DNA from: Ifrita kowaldi | Lineage: Eukaryota > Chordata > Aves > Passeriformes > Cinclosomatidae | Assembly: GCA_013398055.1 (NCBI GenBank) | Contig: VZRS01000311.1 | Coordinates: 572,015-636,014 of the forward strand | Direction: 5' to 3' | DNA: 64,000 bases | Shown here: piece after piece, positions 63,464 to 64,000 of the stretch | Layout: every line of letters starts with the position of its first letter | Position numbering within the stretch: the first letter of the stretch is position 1 | Translations under genes and position numbers: made by a program | Notes under the pieces: generated by a model | Seen by the model: only the letters and a program-made list of their open reading frames with translations | Database searches by the model: none | Told to the model about the DNA's origin: nothing

Positions 63464-63875
63464 TCACAGAATCATAGAGTAATTTGGGTTGGAAGGGACC
63501 TTTAAAGGACATCTAGTCCAATCCTCTTGCAATTACCAGGGACATATTCAGCTAGATCAGGTTGCTCAAAACCCCATCCAACCTGGCCTTGGATGTTTAC
63601 ATGGATGGGTCATCCACCATCTTTCTTGGTAACCTGGGCCAGTGTTTCGCCAGCCTCAAACTAAAAAACTTCTTCCTTATATCTAATCTAAATTGACCCT
63701 CTTGCAGTTTAAAACCATTACTACTTGTCCTATCACGATAGGCCCTGTTAATAATTGTCACCACCTTTCTTGTAGACCCTCTTGAGGTGCAGGAAAGCTG
63801 CTATAAGATATCCCCAGACTCTTCTCCAGTCTGAACAGCTCCAACTCTCTCAGCCTTTAATCATGAGTGACTGTG
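63464..63875 (-). mobile_element. CR1 LINE 3' fragment, about 410 bp
   Basis: Reverse-complement CR1: cacagaatcatagagtaatt, 'tgggttggaagggaccttta', 'gatcaggttgctcaaaaccc', 'ttcttccttatatctaatct', 'acttgtcctatcacgatagg', 'ctccagtctgaacagctcca'. An A-rich tract follows at 63891-63906. Confidence 0.95.
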
Positions 63876-64000
63876 TTGTCTCCTTTACTGAAAAAAAAAA
63901 AAAAAACCAAAATAAAGAAAAAAGAGGAAATTTACCCAAGATGTCTAACCTCCTGGCTACAGGAGGCAGCATATCTGTTGGCATGGCTTTGACCATGCCC

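Larger units (their letters stand above)
36871..64000. other. Intergenic region downstream of EVA1A
   Basis: No coding exon with a recognisable domain is seen over about 27 kb. The region holds CR1 copies (41491, 42148, 49883, 55143, 56545, 58250, 60865, 61478 and 63464), a second copy of the unclassified repeat (39129), a 413-base artefact-like duplication (41734-42560), a 16-bp minisatellite (45638-45781), LTR-like segments (about 46130 and 59165) and a long poly-T tract (61749-61827). The longest unexplained open frame is 205 codons at 37222-37839 (+), with no recognised domain. In mammals, by memory, TACR1 and MRPL19 flank EVA1A; neither is visible here. Confidence 0.6.

Overview
The window is vertebrate nuclear DNA from a bird, most likely a passerine. 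About twenty CR1 LINE fragments lie on both strands, recognisable from the chicken-repeat-1 3' end (a 'tcatagaatcatag...ggttggaagggacctt' signature on the minus strand). A tRNA-Ile-derived SINE with a CR1-type tail at about 15112-15246 matches what I know as TguSINE1, a passerine family. Four solo retroviral LTR-like segments are also present. No operons, prokaryotic genes or CRISPR arrays are seen.

One protein-coding gene is supported: the 3' part of EVA1A (FAM176A family, eva-1 homolog A) on the + strand. Three coding exons (23794-23958, 27640-27819, 35390-35760) join in phase 1 with good splice sites. They encode 238 residues before a stop at 35758-35760: an extracellular linker, the conserved N-terminal motif, one membrane helix, an acidic serine-rich stretch and the family's C-terminal signature ending RSLNRYY. 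The 3' UTR runs to about 36870, where two AATAAA signals lie. The first exon seen here begins in mid-frame with a VPKKLL motif, the sequence that follows the second SUEL-type lectin domain in EVA1C. This suggests a long EVA1A form whose lectin exons lie further upstream. A strong internal start codon at 27747 could give the classical short protein of 147 residues.

Layout: 1-23793 is upstream intron (possibly partly intergenic) with CR1 pieces, an LTR and the SINE. 23959-27639 and 27820-35389 are introns; the second holds CR1 pieces, a perfect 25-bp-arm hairpin, an unclassified 176-bp repeat and a solo LTR. 36870-64000 is downstream intergenic DNA with CR1 copies, a second copy of the unclassified repeat, a 16-bp minisatellite, two LTR-like segments and a long poly-T tract. 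No second gene is recognised there. By memory of mammalian order TACR1 lies next to EVA1A, but no TACR1 exon is visible.

Assembly quality matters. A 58-base N gap sits in the EVA1A 3' UTR, and an apparently exact 413-base duplication flanks a single N at 42147, which looks like a contig-joining artefact. I found no wholly new biological system. The best leads are the long EVA1A architecture, the unclassified repeat pair and the perfect intronic palindrome.
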